This document shows, in pieces, positions 1 through 7,362 of a stretch of DNA of 64,000 nucleotides. Source of the DNA: an uncultured Clostridia bacterium (GTDB lineage: Bacteria; Bacillota; Clostridia; Lachnospirales; CAG-274); NCBI GenBank assembly GCA_947630475.1, contig CANRHR010000008.1:1-64000 (forward strand), written 5' to 3'. Under the pieces are notes generated by a model. The model was not told where the DNA came from and did not search any database. It was given only the letters and a program-made list of their open reading frames with translations. A program made the position numbers and the translations under genes. How positions within the stretch are numbered: the stretch's first letter is position 1; each line of letters starts with the position of its first letter.

Positions 1-48
1 ACTCGGCTGTTAACCGATAGGTCGTAGGTTCGAATCCTACTCGGGGAG
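1..48 (+). tRNA. tRNA-Asn (GTT), 5' end cut off by the window
   Basis: The anticodon arm (loop CTGTTAA, anticodon GTT), the T arm (GTAGG/CCTAC around TTCGAAT) and the 3' acceptor strand TCGGGGA with discriminator G at position 48 are visible. The D arm and 5' acceptor strand lie before the window. CCA is not encoded. It is the first of three closely spaced tRNAs, probably one transcript. Confidence 0.93.
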
Positions 49-58
49 CTTTATATAT

Positions 59-130
59 GGCCCGTTGGTCAAGCGGTCAAGACGTGGCCCTCTCACGGCT
101 AAAACGGGGGTTCGATTCCCCCACGGGTCA
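59..130 (+). tRNA. tRNA-Glu (CTC)
   Basis: A full cloverleaf can be folded. Acceptor GGCCCGT pairs with ACGGGTC, the anticodon stem is TGGCC/GGCTA around loop CTCTCAC (anticodon CTC, reading GAG), and the T stem is GGGGG/CCCCC. The discriminator is A and CCA is not encoded. It lies 10 bases after tRNA-Asn and 4 bases before tRNA-Cys. Confidence 0.93.
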
Positions 131-134
131 GTAG

Positions 135-206
135 GGCGACATAGCCAAGTGGCTAAGGCGTGGGACTGCAACTCCCTGATCCCCAGTTCAAATCTGGGTG
201 TCGCCT
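135..206 (+). tRNA. tRNA-Cys (GCA)
   Basis: Acceptor GGCGACA pairs with TGTCGCC, the loop CTGCAAC gives anticodon GCA, and the T arm is CCCAG/CTGGG. The discriminator is T (U), as expected for Cys tRNAs. The gene is followed directly by a run of T, so it is probably the last tRNA of the cluster. Confidence 0.93.
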
Positions 207-266
207 TTTTTTAAATAATTACAGTTTTAATTTGCTGATTGATGGTGAATTAAATCAACATACATT

Positions 267-305
267 AAAAGCTTTATATCTAAGAGATATGAAGCTTTTT
301 TTATT
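267..305 (+). terminator. Rho-independent terminator after the tRNA cluster
   Basis: AAGCTT-T-ATATCT (269-281) pairs with AGATAT-G-AAGCTT (285-297) around a 3-base loop and is followed by seven T. It would end the tRNA transcript. The rest of 207-589 is A/T-rich, and I see nothing else in it but the promoter at 505-533. Confidence 0.7.
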
Positions 306-504
306 TTTAAAAATAGAATTTTGTAAATACTGTGCTTATTAGATGTGGATTTATTTGCTATTTAAATTATGTTAAATTTTTGTAAAATAAAAACAAATTA
401 GGCTTAATTTTGATAAATTATATGTTATTATCTTTAAAATATTGATTTTTATTATCTTTTTTTCATCAGTGTGAAAAAAATTTTTTAAATTTGGCAAATA
501 TTAC

Positions 505-533
505 TTGTGTATTTTGCATAAAAAATATATAAT
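505..533 (+). promoter_or_regulatory. Sigma-A-type promoter for pgcA
   Basis: TTGTGT (505-510) and TATAAT (528-533) are separated by 17 bases, 57 bases before the phosphosugar mutase start. The -10 matches consensus and the -35 is partial. The assignment is by pattern only. Confidence 0.5.
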
Positions 534-589
534 TAGATTAAGGACCAGCAGATAAAGCTGAAAAATTAAATTTGAAAGGAGTTTTTTAA

Positions 590-2329
590 ATGGACTTTAT
601 GGAAGCTTACAAACAATGGCTTGAGGATGACTATTTTGATGAAAATACCAGAAAAGAGCTTAAGTCAATTGAAAATGATTCCAAAGAAATTAAAGAAAGG
701 TTTTATAAAAATCTTGATTTCGGAACAGGCGGCTTAAGAGGTATTATCGGAGCCGGAACCAACCGTATGAATATATATACCGTTTCAAAGGCAACTCAAG
801 GCTTTGCAAATTACATCTTAAAAGAAGGGGAAGAAGCTAAAAAGATGGGAGTTGCAATCGCTTATGATTCAAGACGCATGAGCCCCGAATTTGCCGAAAC
901 AGCAGCTCTTGTTTTAAACGGAAACGGAATAAAAACATATTTATACGAATCTTTAAGGCCTACTCCTATGTTGAGCTTTGCAGTAAGACATTTAGGCTGT
1001 ACAGGCGGTATTGTTATAACAGCAAGCCACAATCCTCCGGAATACAACGGATATAAGGTTTATTGGAGTGACGGAGGTCAAGTTCCTTTCCCTCGTGACG
1101 GAGAAATTATAAATGAAGTTAACAAAGTAACAGATTTTAAGATGATTAAAAAGGCTGATAAAGCTGAGGCTGAAAAAGCAGGTCTGTTTAATATAATTTC
1201 ACCAGATGTTGATGAGGAATATGACAAAAATGTTATGGCTCAGTTAATTAATCCGGAAATGGTTAAGGAAATGGGCAAGAAGCTTAAAATTGTTTATACT
1301 CCTCTTCACGGAACAGGAAATAAGCCGGTAAGAAGAGTTCTTAAAAAGGTTGGCTTTGAGCACGTTAACGTTGTTCCCGAACAAGAGCTGCCCGATTCTG
1401 AGTTTTCAACGGTAGGTTATCCGAATCCCGAAGATCCAAAGGCGTTTACTCTTGCAATTAAGCTTGCAGAAAAACTTGAAGCTGATATCATAGTAGGAAC
1501 AGACCCAGATGCCGACAGAGTTGGCGCCGTTGTTAAAAAGAGCAACGGAGAATATGAAATATTAACAGGAAATATGACAGGCGTTTTGCTTGCGAATTAC
1601 ATTTTAAGCCAAAAGAAAGAAAAGGGCACTCTTCCGGAAAACGGTGCTGTTGTTTCAACAATAGTTTCAACCGATATGACAAAGGCTATTGCAAAAGAAT
1701 ATGGAATGACATATTTTGATGTACTTACAGGCTTTAAATATATAGGTGAAAAAATTAAACAATTTGAGCAGACAGGCTCAAATCAATATGTATTCGGATT
1801 TGAAGAAAGTTACGGCTGCCTTGCAGGAACTTATGCAAGAGATAAGGATGCCGTTGTTGCAACAATGCTTATCTGTGAGCTTGCGGCATATTATAAAACA
1901 AGAAATATGAGCCTTTATGAAGGACTTCAGGAAGTTTATAAGAAATATGGCTATTATAAAGAAACAATTAAGTCAATAACCCTTAAGGGTATAGAAGGTA
2001 TTGCAGATATGAAGAAAATAATGGATACCTTAAGAAATGACAGCCCTAAAGAGATAAATGGCGTTAAGGTTATTGAAAACAGAGATTACAGCATAGATAT
2101 ATGCAGAAATCTTGTTACAGGAGAAACAAAGCCTACAGGACTTCCAAAATCCAACGTGCTTTATTATGTTCTTGAAAATGGAACTTGGTTCTGCGTAAGA
2201 CCAAGCGGAACAGAGCCTAAAATTAAAATTTATTTTGGCAGCAAGGGTGACTCAGAGGCTGAAGCTCTTGAAAAGGTTCAGGCGGCTTCAGATGGAATTA
2301 TGAAGATTGTTGACGGAATATTAAAATAA
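590..2329 (+). CDS. pgcA: Phospho-sugar mutase (phosphoglucomutase/phosphomannomutase)
   Basis: This 579-residue cytoplasmic enzyme of the alpha-D-phosphohexomutase family interconverts hexose 1- and 6-phosphates, feeding UDP-glucose, glycolipid and wall polymer synthesis. The phospho-carrier serine lies in TASHNPPEYNG (Ser146), the metal loop is DPDADR (305-310), the sugar-binding loop is GFEESYG, and the phosphate-binding loop near the C terminus is RPSGTEPK. Length matches the PgcA/YhxB type. The start is set by AAAGGAG just upstream of ATG 590. It stands alone between its own promoter and terminator. Glucose versus mannose preference cannot be read from sequence. Confidence 0.93.
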   Translation: MDFMEAYKQWLEDDYFDENTRKELKSIENDSKEIKERFYKNLDFGTGGLRGIIGAGTNRMNIYTVSKATQGFANYILKEGEEAKKMGVAIAYDSRRMSPEFAETAALVLNGNGIKTYLYESLRPTPMLSFAVRHLGCTGGIVITASHNPPEYNGYKVYWSDGGQVPFPRDGEIINEVNKVTDFKMIKKADKAEAEKAGLFNIISPDVDEEYDKNVMAQLINPEMVKEMGKKLKIVYTPLHGTGNKPVRRVLKKVGFEHVNVVPEQELPDSEFSTVGYPNPEDPKAFTLAIKLAEKLEADIIVGTDPDADRVGAVVKKSNGEYEILTGNMTGVLLANYILSQKKEKGTLPENGAVVSTIVSTDMTKAIAKEYGMTYFDVLTGFKYIGEKIKQFEQTGSNQYVFGFEESYGCLAGTYARDKDAVVATMLICELAAYYKTRNMSLYEGLQEVYKKYGYYKETIKSITLKGIEGIADMKKIMDTLRNDSPKEINGVKVIENRDYSIDICRNLVTGETKPTGLPKSNVLYYVLENGTWFCVRPSGTEPKIKIYFGSKGDSEAEALEKVQAASDGIMKIVDGILK

Positions 2330-2372
2330 TTATTGGTTTTTCGATGATTTATTGAAGCTGTGTTCTTTTATA

Positions 2373-2417
2373 TATGCACCCCAAAAGCCGAATACTTTTG
2401 GAGGTGCATATTTTTTG
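2373..2417 (+). terminator. Terminator after pgcA
   Basis: TGCACC-C-CAAAAG (2375-2387) pairs with CTTTTG-G-AGGTGCA (2395-2408), and a T-rich run follows. The strong stem 44 bases after the stop codon closes the single-gene transcript. Confidence 0.75.
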
Positions 2418-2606
2418 CGAATATTGATTTTATCAAAAGCCTGTAATTTCACTAATAATATACAACCGCCTAAGATAATTTATTTTTCGGTTAAGTTTTT
2501 AAAAATTTCGCTTCTTTATATTTTAAAAAATTTTTCCAAATTTTAATTTTATGTGTTATACTGTAAAAGGAAGCTTTTTTATAATATAAAACAAGAGGAG
2601 AATAAA

Positions 2607-3299
2607 ATGCCCAATAAGCGTAAAATTATGATAGTTGACGATGATGTTCATATTGCAGAGCTTATTTCTCTTTATTTAGATAAAGAGGGATATGAAACTA
2701 AAGAGGTATATGACGGAAGGAGCGCTGTGGAAGTTTTTAAAACATTTAATCCCCAGCTTGTTCTTTTGGATATAATGCTGCCTGAGATTGACGGTTATCA
2801 GGTTTGCCGTGAAATAAGGCAGTTAAGCTCTGTTCCGATTATAATGCTTACAGCCAAGGGGGAGGTTTTTGATAAGGTTCTTGGGCTTGAGCTTGGGGCT
2901 GATGATTATATAGTTAAGCCTTTTGACAGCAAAGAGCTTGTCGCAAGAGTTAAGGCAGTGCTGAGAAGGTATGATACGGCAAAAACAGATGAAAAAAAAT
3001 CAGATCAAATAGTTGTGCCTAATATGATTATAGATCAAACAACATATATTGTAACATATCACGGAAAAGATTTGGAGCTTCCTCCAAAGGAGTTTGAGCT
3101 TTTAAATTTTTTGGCTCAGAATCCAAATCATGTTTTTACAAGAGAGCAGCTTTTAGATCAAATTTGGGGCTATGAATATATAGGGGATACGAGAACGGTT
3201 GATGTCCATATTAAAAGATTGAGAGAAAAGATGTCTTATGAAGACTCTTGGAGCATTAAAACAGTATGGGGAGTAGGTTATAAATTTGAAATAAAATAA
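2607..3299 (+). CDS. OmpR/PhoB-family response regulator, no partner kinase nearby
   Basis: This 230-residue two-component regulator has an N-terminal receiver domain (residues 5-120) with acidic pocket DDD at 11-13, phospho-acceptor Asp55 in LLDIMLP, Thr82 and Lys104. A C-terminal winged-helix DNA-binding domain (about 135-230) contains the recognition region TRTVDVHIKRLREK. ATG 2607 is chosen because AGAGGAG sits 6 bases before it; an upstream in-frame ATG at 2553 lacks such a site and would add 18 unlikely residues. No histidine kinase gene is adjacent, so the signal and targets are unknown. Confidence 0.9.
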   Translation: MPNKRKIMIVDDDVHIAELISLYLDKEGYETKEVYDGRSAVEVFKTFNPQLVLLDIMLPEIDGYQVCREIRQLSSVPIIMLTAKGEVFDKVLGLELGADDYIVKPFDSKELVARVKAVLRRYDTAKTDEKKSDQIVVPNMIIDQTTYIVTYHGKDLELPPKEFELLNFLAQNPNHVFTREQLLDQIWGYEYIGDTRTVDVHIKRLREKMSYEDSWSIKTVWGVGYKFEIK

Positions 3300-3300
3300 A

Positions 3301-3342
3301 AAAAAGAGCTGTCACACGTCTTTGTGCGACAGCTCTTTTTTT
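3301..3342. terminator. Bidirectional terminator between convergent genes
   Basis: AAAAAGAGCTGTC (3301-3313) and GACAGCTCTTTTT (3328-3340) form a 13-bp stem with further CAC/GTG pairs inside. It has A on one side and T on the other, so it can work on both strands. It separates the response regulator from the convergent ABC operon. Confidence 0.85.
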
Positions 3343-4138
3343 ATAAACTTAACAAGGCACTGTCATTGTCAAAGGACTCTTTGCTTACCTCTTCAAATTT
3401 TTTAAGCAAGGTTTCAACGGTAAGATTTTTCTTTTCTTCGCCTTTTATATCCAAAACTATAGTGCCGTTATTCATCATAATAAGACGATTTCCGTTTGCT
3501 ATGGCATCTTTCATATTATGTGTTATCATAAGTGTTGTAAGATTGTCTTTTGAGATAATTTTATTTGTGGTTTCAAGAACCTTTGCGGCAGTTTTGGGAT
3601 CAAGAGCTGCTGTATGCTCATCAAGCAGCAGTATTTTAGGCTTTTGAAGAGATGCCATAAGAAGCGTCACCGCCTGACGCTGACCGCCCGATAAAAGCCC
3701 TACCTTAGCCGTAAGCCTATCCTCAAGGCCAAGCTCAAGGGTTGCAAGCAGCTTTTTGTAGCTTTCTCTTTCGGCTTTTGTTATTCCTATTCTAAGCCCT
3801 CTTGATTTTCCTCTTCTTGAGGCTAGAGCAAGATTTTCATCAATACCCATTGTTGGGGCTGTTCCCATTGTAGGATCTTGAAATACTCTTCCCAAAAATT
3901 TTGCTCTTTTAAATTCAGGCATTTTCGTTACATTAATGCCGTCTATTATTATGCTTCCTTCATCTACAAACCACGTTCCTGCAAGCGCATTCATAAGAGT
4001 GGATTTGCCTGCTCCGTTTCCTCCTATTACAGTTACAAACTCACCCTCTTCAAGCGTAAGCGAAAGGCCGTTTAATGCTCTTTTTTCATTTATTGTGCCG
4101 GCATTAAAGGTTTTATAAATATTTTTAATTTCAAGCAT
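3341..4138 (-). CDS. ABC transporter ATP-binding protein (TrpXYZ-like importer)
   Basis: This 265-residue ATPase energises the importer encoded just upstream. Walker A is GGNGAGKST (39-47), the signature is LSGGQRQ, and Walker B is ILLLDEHTAALDP; this EHTAALDP variant is usual for ATPases paired with PF04392-type binding proteins. The start at 4138 has AAGGAGGG ahead of it; longer forms lack a ribosome binding site. The first 8 bases overlap the permease stop, which implies translational coupling. The substrate is not certain: relatives are annotated for tryptophan or other aromatic compounds. Confidence 0.88.
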   Translation of the reverse strand: MLEIKNIYKTFNAGTINEKRALNGLSLTLEEGEFVTVIGGNGAGKSTLMNALAGTWFVDEGSIIIDGINVTKMPEFKRAKFLGRVFQDPTMGTAPTMGIDENLALASRRGKSRGLRIGITKAERESYKKLLATLELGLEDRLTAKVGLLSGGQRQAVTLLMASLQKPKILLLDEHTAALDPKTAAKVLETTNKIISKDNLTTLMITHNMKDAIANGNRLIMMNNGTIVLDIKGEEKKNLTVETLLKKFEEVSKESFDNDSALLSL

Positions 4139-5072
4139 TTTCGCTTCCCTCCTTGTTTGCTGCCTTATATTTAAGGGGTTTGTCAAGGTATCTTTTTTTC
4201 CAGTATGGGAAAGCAAGAAATACAGCCACAACAAGAGATGATAATAATTTCAACAAATCGGTATCGAAGCCTATCCAAATTACTATTTGCAGCACAACAT
4301 AATATATAACGGCGCCCAAGGCAACGCTTAAAAGGCGAAGGGCAAAATTTCTGAATATTTTTTCAAAAAGGACCTTGCCTATAATAACAGCCGCAAGACC
4401 GATTACTATAGCGCCTCTGCCCATATTGACATCGGTAAACCCTTGATACTGGGAATAGAGCGCACTTGAAAGAGAAACAATGCCGTTTGAAAGCATAAGC
4501 CCCAAAACAACATTAAAGTTTGTATTTATGCCTTGAGCCCTGCTCATATTCGGATTACAGCCGGTAGCCCTTAAAGAACAGCCAAGCTCTGTTCCGAAAA
4601 ACCAATATAAAATGACAATAATTGCAATTATAAACAATACTCCTACAAAAATAGAATTTTTGTAAAAGGGAACATCCTTTATATAACGCAGAGATACCAA
4701 TAAATCATATTTATTTACATTTATTGCCTGATTGGATTTTCCTATTATTTTTAAATTTATGGAATACAATGCAAGCTGGCTCAAAATACCCGCTAATATG
4801 GCAGGTATACCCATAAAGGTATGAAATAAGCCTGTGGCAAGCCCCGCAAGCATACCTGCGGCAAAGGCTGCCAAAAGGCTTACCCATATATTGTGTCCGG
4901 ATAATATCATCATAATACTTACGGCACCGCCTGTACACATTGTTCCGTCAACCGTAAGGTCGGCAACATCGAGTATTTTATATGTAATATAAACACCGAT
5001 TGCCATAATTCCCCATATAAGCCCCTGTGCCACAGCACCGGGCAAAGAATTGAACAGTAAAGCTATATTCAC
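4131..5072 (-). CDS. ABC transporter permease, LivH-like (TrpXYZ-like importer)
   Basis: This 313-residue polytopic membrane protein of the branched-chain amino acid permease superfamily (BPD_transp_2) has about eight to nine hydrophobic segments. The conserved stretch DVADLTVDGTMCTGGAV near residues 33-50 is typical of this subfamily. It forms the channel for the importer with the lipoprotein upstream and the ATPase downstream. It ends inside the ATPase start. A stem-loop lies between it and the binding-protein gene. Confidence 0.87.
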   Translation of the reverse strand: MNIALLFNSLPGAVAQGLIWGIMAIGVYITYKILDVADLTVDGTMCTGGAVSIMMILSGHNIWVSLLAAFAAGMLAGLATGLFHTFMGIPAILAGILSQLALYSINLKIIGKSNQAINVNKYDLLVSLRYIKDVPFYKNSIFVGVLFIIAIIVILYWFFGTELGCSLRATGCNPNMSRAQGINTNFNVVLGLMLSNGIVSLSSALYSQYQGFTDVNMGRGAIVIGLAAVIIGKVLFEKIFRNFALRLLSVALGAVIYYVVLQIVIWIGFDTDLLKLLSSLVVAVFLAFPYWKKRYLDKPLKYKAANKEGSENA

Positions 5073-5097
5073 TGAAACTCCTCCTGATATTTTGTCA

Positions 5098-5135
5098 AAA
5101 CACCGTTTAACCTGCTGTTGGTCAAACGGCGTTTA
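5098..5135 (-). other. Stem-loop between binding protein and permease genes
   Basis: On the transcribed minus strand AAACgCCGTTTgACC pairs with GGTtAAACGGtGTTT and is followed by a short T run and GAC. It may be a leaky terminator or an RNA-processing stem that keeps the binding protein in excess over the membrane parts, a common arrangement in ABC operons. The function is inferred from position. Confidence 0.5.
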
Positions 5136-5141
5136 ATTTTT

Positions 5142-6182
5142 TTATTGTTCTTCCTCTTCCTCTGTTTGAGTTTCTATTGCAATATAATTCTCCGGCATTG
5201 AAATTCCCAATGCTTCGCAAATTTCTTTGTTATATTTTTTCTCAACATTAGGAGCATATTCAATTTCCATTTTTGATATATCGGCTCCGTTTACGAGTAT
5301 GTCATATGCCATTTCGCCTGTTTTGTAGCCTATATCATAGTAATTGATTGATAATGTTGCAACCCCGCAGCCGGCGCAGATTCCCTCTTCACCTGTAATT
5401 ACGGGCTTTTTGGCGGGAAGAGTTATATTTCTGATTACCTCTGTATTGGAAGCGGCTGTATTATCCGTTGGTATATAGATTACATCGCTTTTATCACAGG
5501 CGCCGTTGACAACAGCGGCAATATCATTGGAATCCACAAATGAAAATTCTTCGCAAGTGTAACCGTATTCGCTGAGGTAATCTTTTATTTTTTCAATTTG
5601 ATATTTTGAGTTTGCTTCAGCAGAGCAGTATAAAAGTCCTACTGTTTTTGCATCGGGGAAAAGCTCGTTTATCATAGCGGCTTGCTCATCGAGAGGCGCA
5701 AGATCTGATGTTCCTGAGATATTCATGCCTGTTGTTCCGTTCCAGTTTTCTATATCGAGCGCAACGCCGTAATCCGTTATTGATGTTCCGAGGATAGGAA
5801 TTTCTGTTGTTGCGGCAAATGCTGCCTGAAGAGGAGCTGTTGCATTGGCAAGAATGAGATCATCATTGTTTGAAACAAACTTATTTACTATAGATGCACA
5901 GTTTGCTGTGTCACCCTGAGCATTTTGAGTGTCGAATTTTACATTGTCGCCAAGTTTTTCTTCAAGATAATCTACAAAACCGTTTGTTGCCGCATCAAGA
6001 GCAGGATGCTGAACCTGCTGACAGATACCTATGTTGTATACGGTATTTTCGGTTTTATCTTCAGCTTGAACCGGCTGATTTGCGTTATCACTTGTATCTG
6101 ATGCATTCTTTTGTGAATCTGAGCAGCCGACAAATGAAAATGCAATAGTTAAGGCAAGTAAAGATGATAATAATTTTTTCAT
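5142..6182 (-). CDS. ABC transporter substrate-binding lipoprotein (PF04392-like)
   Basis: This 346-residue lipoprotein has signal peptide MKKLLSSLLALTIAFSFVGC with the lipidated cysteine at 20. A low-complexity linker follows, then a two-lobed binding fold starting at NIGICQQVQHPALD, the hallmark opening of the TrpX-like family. It captures the ligand outside the membrane and delivers it to the permease. The C terminus is a run of glutamates. It is the first gene of the three-gene operon and follows the palindromic operator region. Ligand identity is not readable from sequence. Confidence 0.88.
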   Translation of the reverse strand: MKKLLSSLLALTIAFSFVGCSDSQKNASDTSDNANQPVQAEDKTENTVYNIGICQQVQHPALDAATNGFVDYLEEKLGDNVKFDTQNAQGDTANCASIVNKFVSNNDDLILANATAPLQAAFAATTEIPILGTSITDYGVALDIENWNGTTGMNISGTSDLAPLDEQAAMINELFPDAKTVGLLYCSAEANSKYQIEKIKDYLSEYGYTCEEFSFVDSNDIAAVVNGACDKSDVIYIPTDNTAASNTEVIRNITLPAKKPVITGEEGICAGCGVATLSINYYDIGYKTGEMAYDILVNGADISKMEIEYAPNVEKKYNKEICEALGISMPENYIAIETQTEEEEEQ

Positions 6183-6338
6183 AATTTTTAACTCTCCTAT
6201 CTTAAAATTATTATAAAAATTATAAAAATTGAAGTTGGAAATTATTGCTTTTTGCGGCGAAATAATATTATGTCTATACCCATAGGCAATGTGCTTGCGC
6301 CAAAATTTCTTAAAATCAATTTTTATATAAGTCTTTTT

Positions 6339-6406
6339 AAATACTTTAAAAATTTAAAGTATTTATCCGACTACTTTAAATTTAACAGTTAAATCCAATT
6401 ATGTCA
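6339..6406 (-). promoter_or_regulatory. Promoter and palindromic operator of the ABC importer operon
   Basis: On the minus strand TTGACA (6406-6401) and TAAATT (6383-6378) are 17 bases apart. Just downstream, at the expected transcription start, AAATACTTTAAA (6339-6350) and TTTAAAGTATTT (6353-6364) form a perfect 12-bp inverted repeat with a 2-base spacer. An additional half site TACTTTAAATTT lies at 6372-6383 on the -10. A repressor site is the simplest reading. I found no T-box motif. The rest of 6407-6678 holds a small GGCGGCGGG repeat (6455-6490) and no gene. Confidence 0.55.
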
Positions 6407-6678
6407 ATAATAAGACTTATATATTTGCAGAAAGAATTATAAATGTATACTTGCAAGTAAGTCACTGCCTTTTAGGCGGCGGGCGCTTAACGTTGATTGT
6501 GAGCAGGCAGTATAATATGGTGCAAATATCATTGACAACGGGTTGTTGATTGGAATCTGATAATTTTTACAATTAATATTTCCAAAAGCTTAAATAATAT
6601 GATATCATTACATTAAAAACATTAATATTGCTAAGCGGTTTAGCTAAATGATTTATGTATATTTCGGGAGGTGCGGAT

Positions 6679-7164
6679 ATGAGCGCAGATATAAGAGTAG
6701 GTTTGGGATATGATGTTCATAGGCTTACGGAAAACAGAAAGCTTATTTTGGGAGGTGTTGAAATTAAATACGAAAAAGGTCTTTTAGGTCATTCCGATGC
6801 GGATGTTTTGATTCATGCCATTATGGATGCTTTAACCGGAGCTTCAAAAAATGGAGATATCGGAAGACTTTTTCCGGATGATTCTGACGAGTTTAAAGAT
6901 ATTTCAAGTATGTTGCTTTTAAAAAGGGTTTATTCTATTCTTAAGGCTGACGGCTGGAAAATCGGAAATATTGACGCTGTCATAGTCGCTCAGCGCCCAA
7001 AGCTTATGGATTATATACCCCAAATGGAAAAAAATATCGCCCAATGCCTTGAAACCCAGCCAAACAGAATAAACATTAAGGCAACAACAGAAGAAAAGCT
7101 TGGCTTTACGGGAAGCGGAGAGGGAATGTCGGCTAAGGCGGTTTGTTTAATTTTTAAAAATTAA
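6679..7164 (+). CDS. ispF: 2-C-methyl-D-erythritol 2,4-cyclodiphosphate synthase
   Basis: This 161-residue enzyme of the MEP isoprenoid pathway converts CDP-methylerythritol 2-phosphate to the cyclic diphosphate with release of CMP. Zinc ligands Asp12 and His14 (GYDVHR) and His46 (ADVLIHA) are present, as are GHSDAD and the C-terminal TTEEKLGFTG-SGEGM. The start is ATG 6679 behind GGGAGGTG; an earlier in-frame ATG at 6655 has no site. ispE (18224) and ispD (60971) are elsewhere in the window, so the pathway genes are scattered. Confidence 0.95.
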   Translation: MSADIRVGLGYDVHRLTENRKLILGGVEIKYEKGLLGHSDADVLIHAIMDALTGASKNGDIGRLFPDDSDEFKDISSMLLLKRVYSILKADGWKIGNIDAVIVAQRPKLMDYIPQMEKNIAQCLETQPNRINIKATTEEKLGFTGSGEGMSAKAVCLIFKN

Positions 7165-7221
7165 TCGATATAAAATTAATAAAAAAATCAAAAAAAATAT
7201 GTAAAAACTGCACATAATTTC

Positions 7222-7250
7222 TTGAAATTTTTTTTGTTTTATAGTATGAT
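7222..7250 (+). promoter_or_regulatory. Promoter for the chemoreceptor gene
   Basis: TTGAAA (7222-7227) and TATGAT (7245-7250) are separated by 17 bases made mostly of T. They lie 113 bases before the chemoreceptor ATG. A second GGAGG-like site at 7274 precedes no open frame. Confidence 0.5.
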
Positions 7251-7362
7251 AAAAACAAAAAAATTATAGATTGGAGGTAAAAATATTAATAAAAATTTTT
7301 GGTTCGGTTTTGTTAAACTCCATTCAAAATAAAATATTACTTTTGCTTTTAGGAGGAAAACT

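Noticed and set aside
160..342. A 60-codon frame at the left edge
   Set aside because: It begins inside tRNA-Cys and runs through the cluster terminator.
2352..2546. A 64-codon frame after pgcA
   Set aside because: It is made of the pgcA terminator and A/T-rich spacer and has no ribosome binding site.
6183..6450. A T-box leader for the TrpXYZ-like operon
   Set aside because: No T-box consensus or antiterminator bulge was found; the palindrome at 6339-6364 explains the region better.
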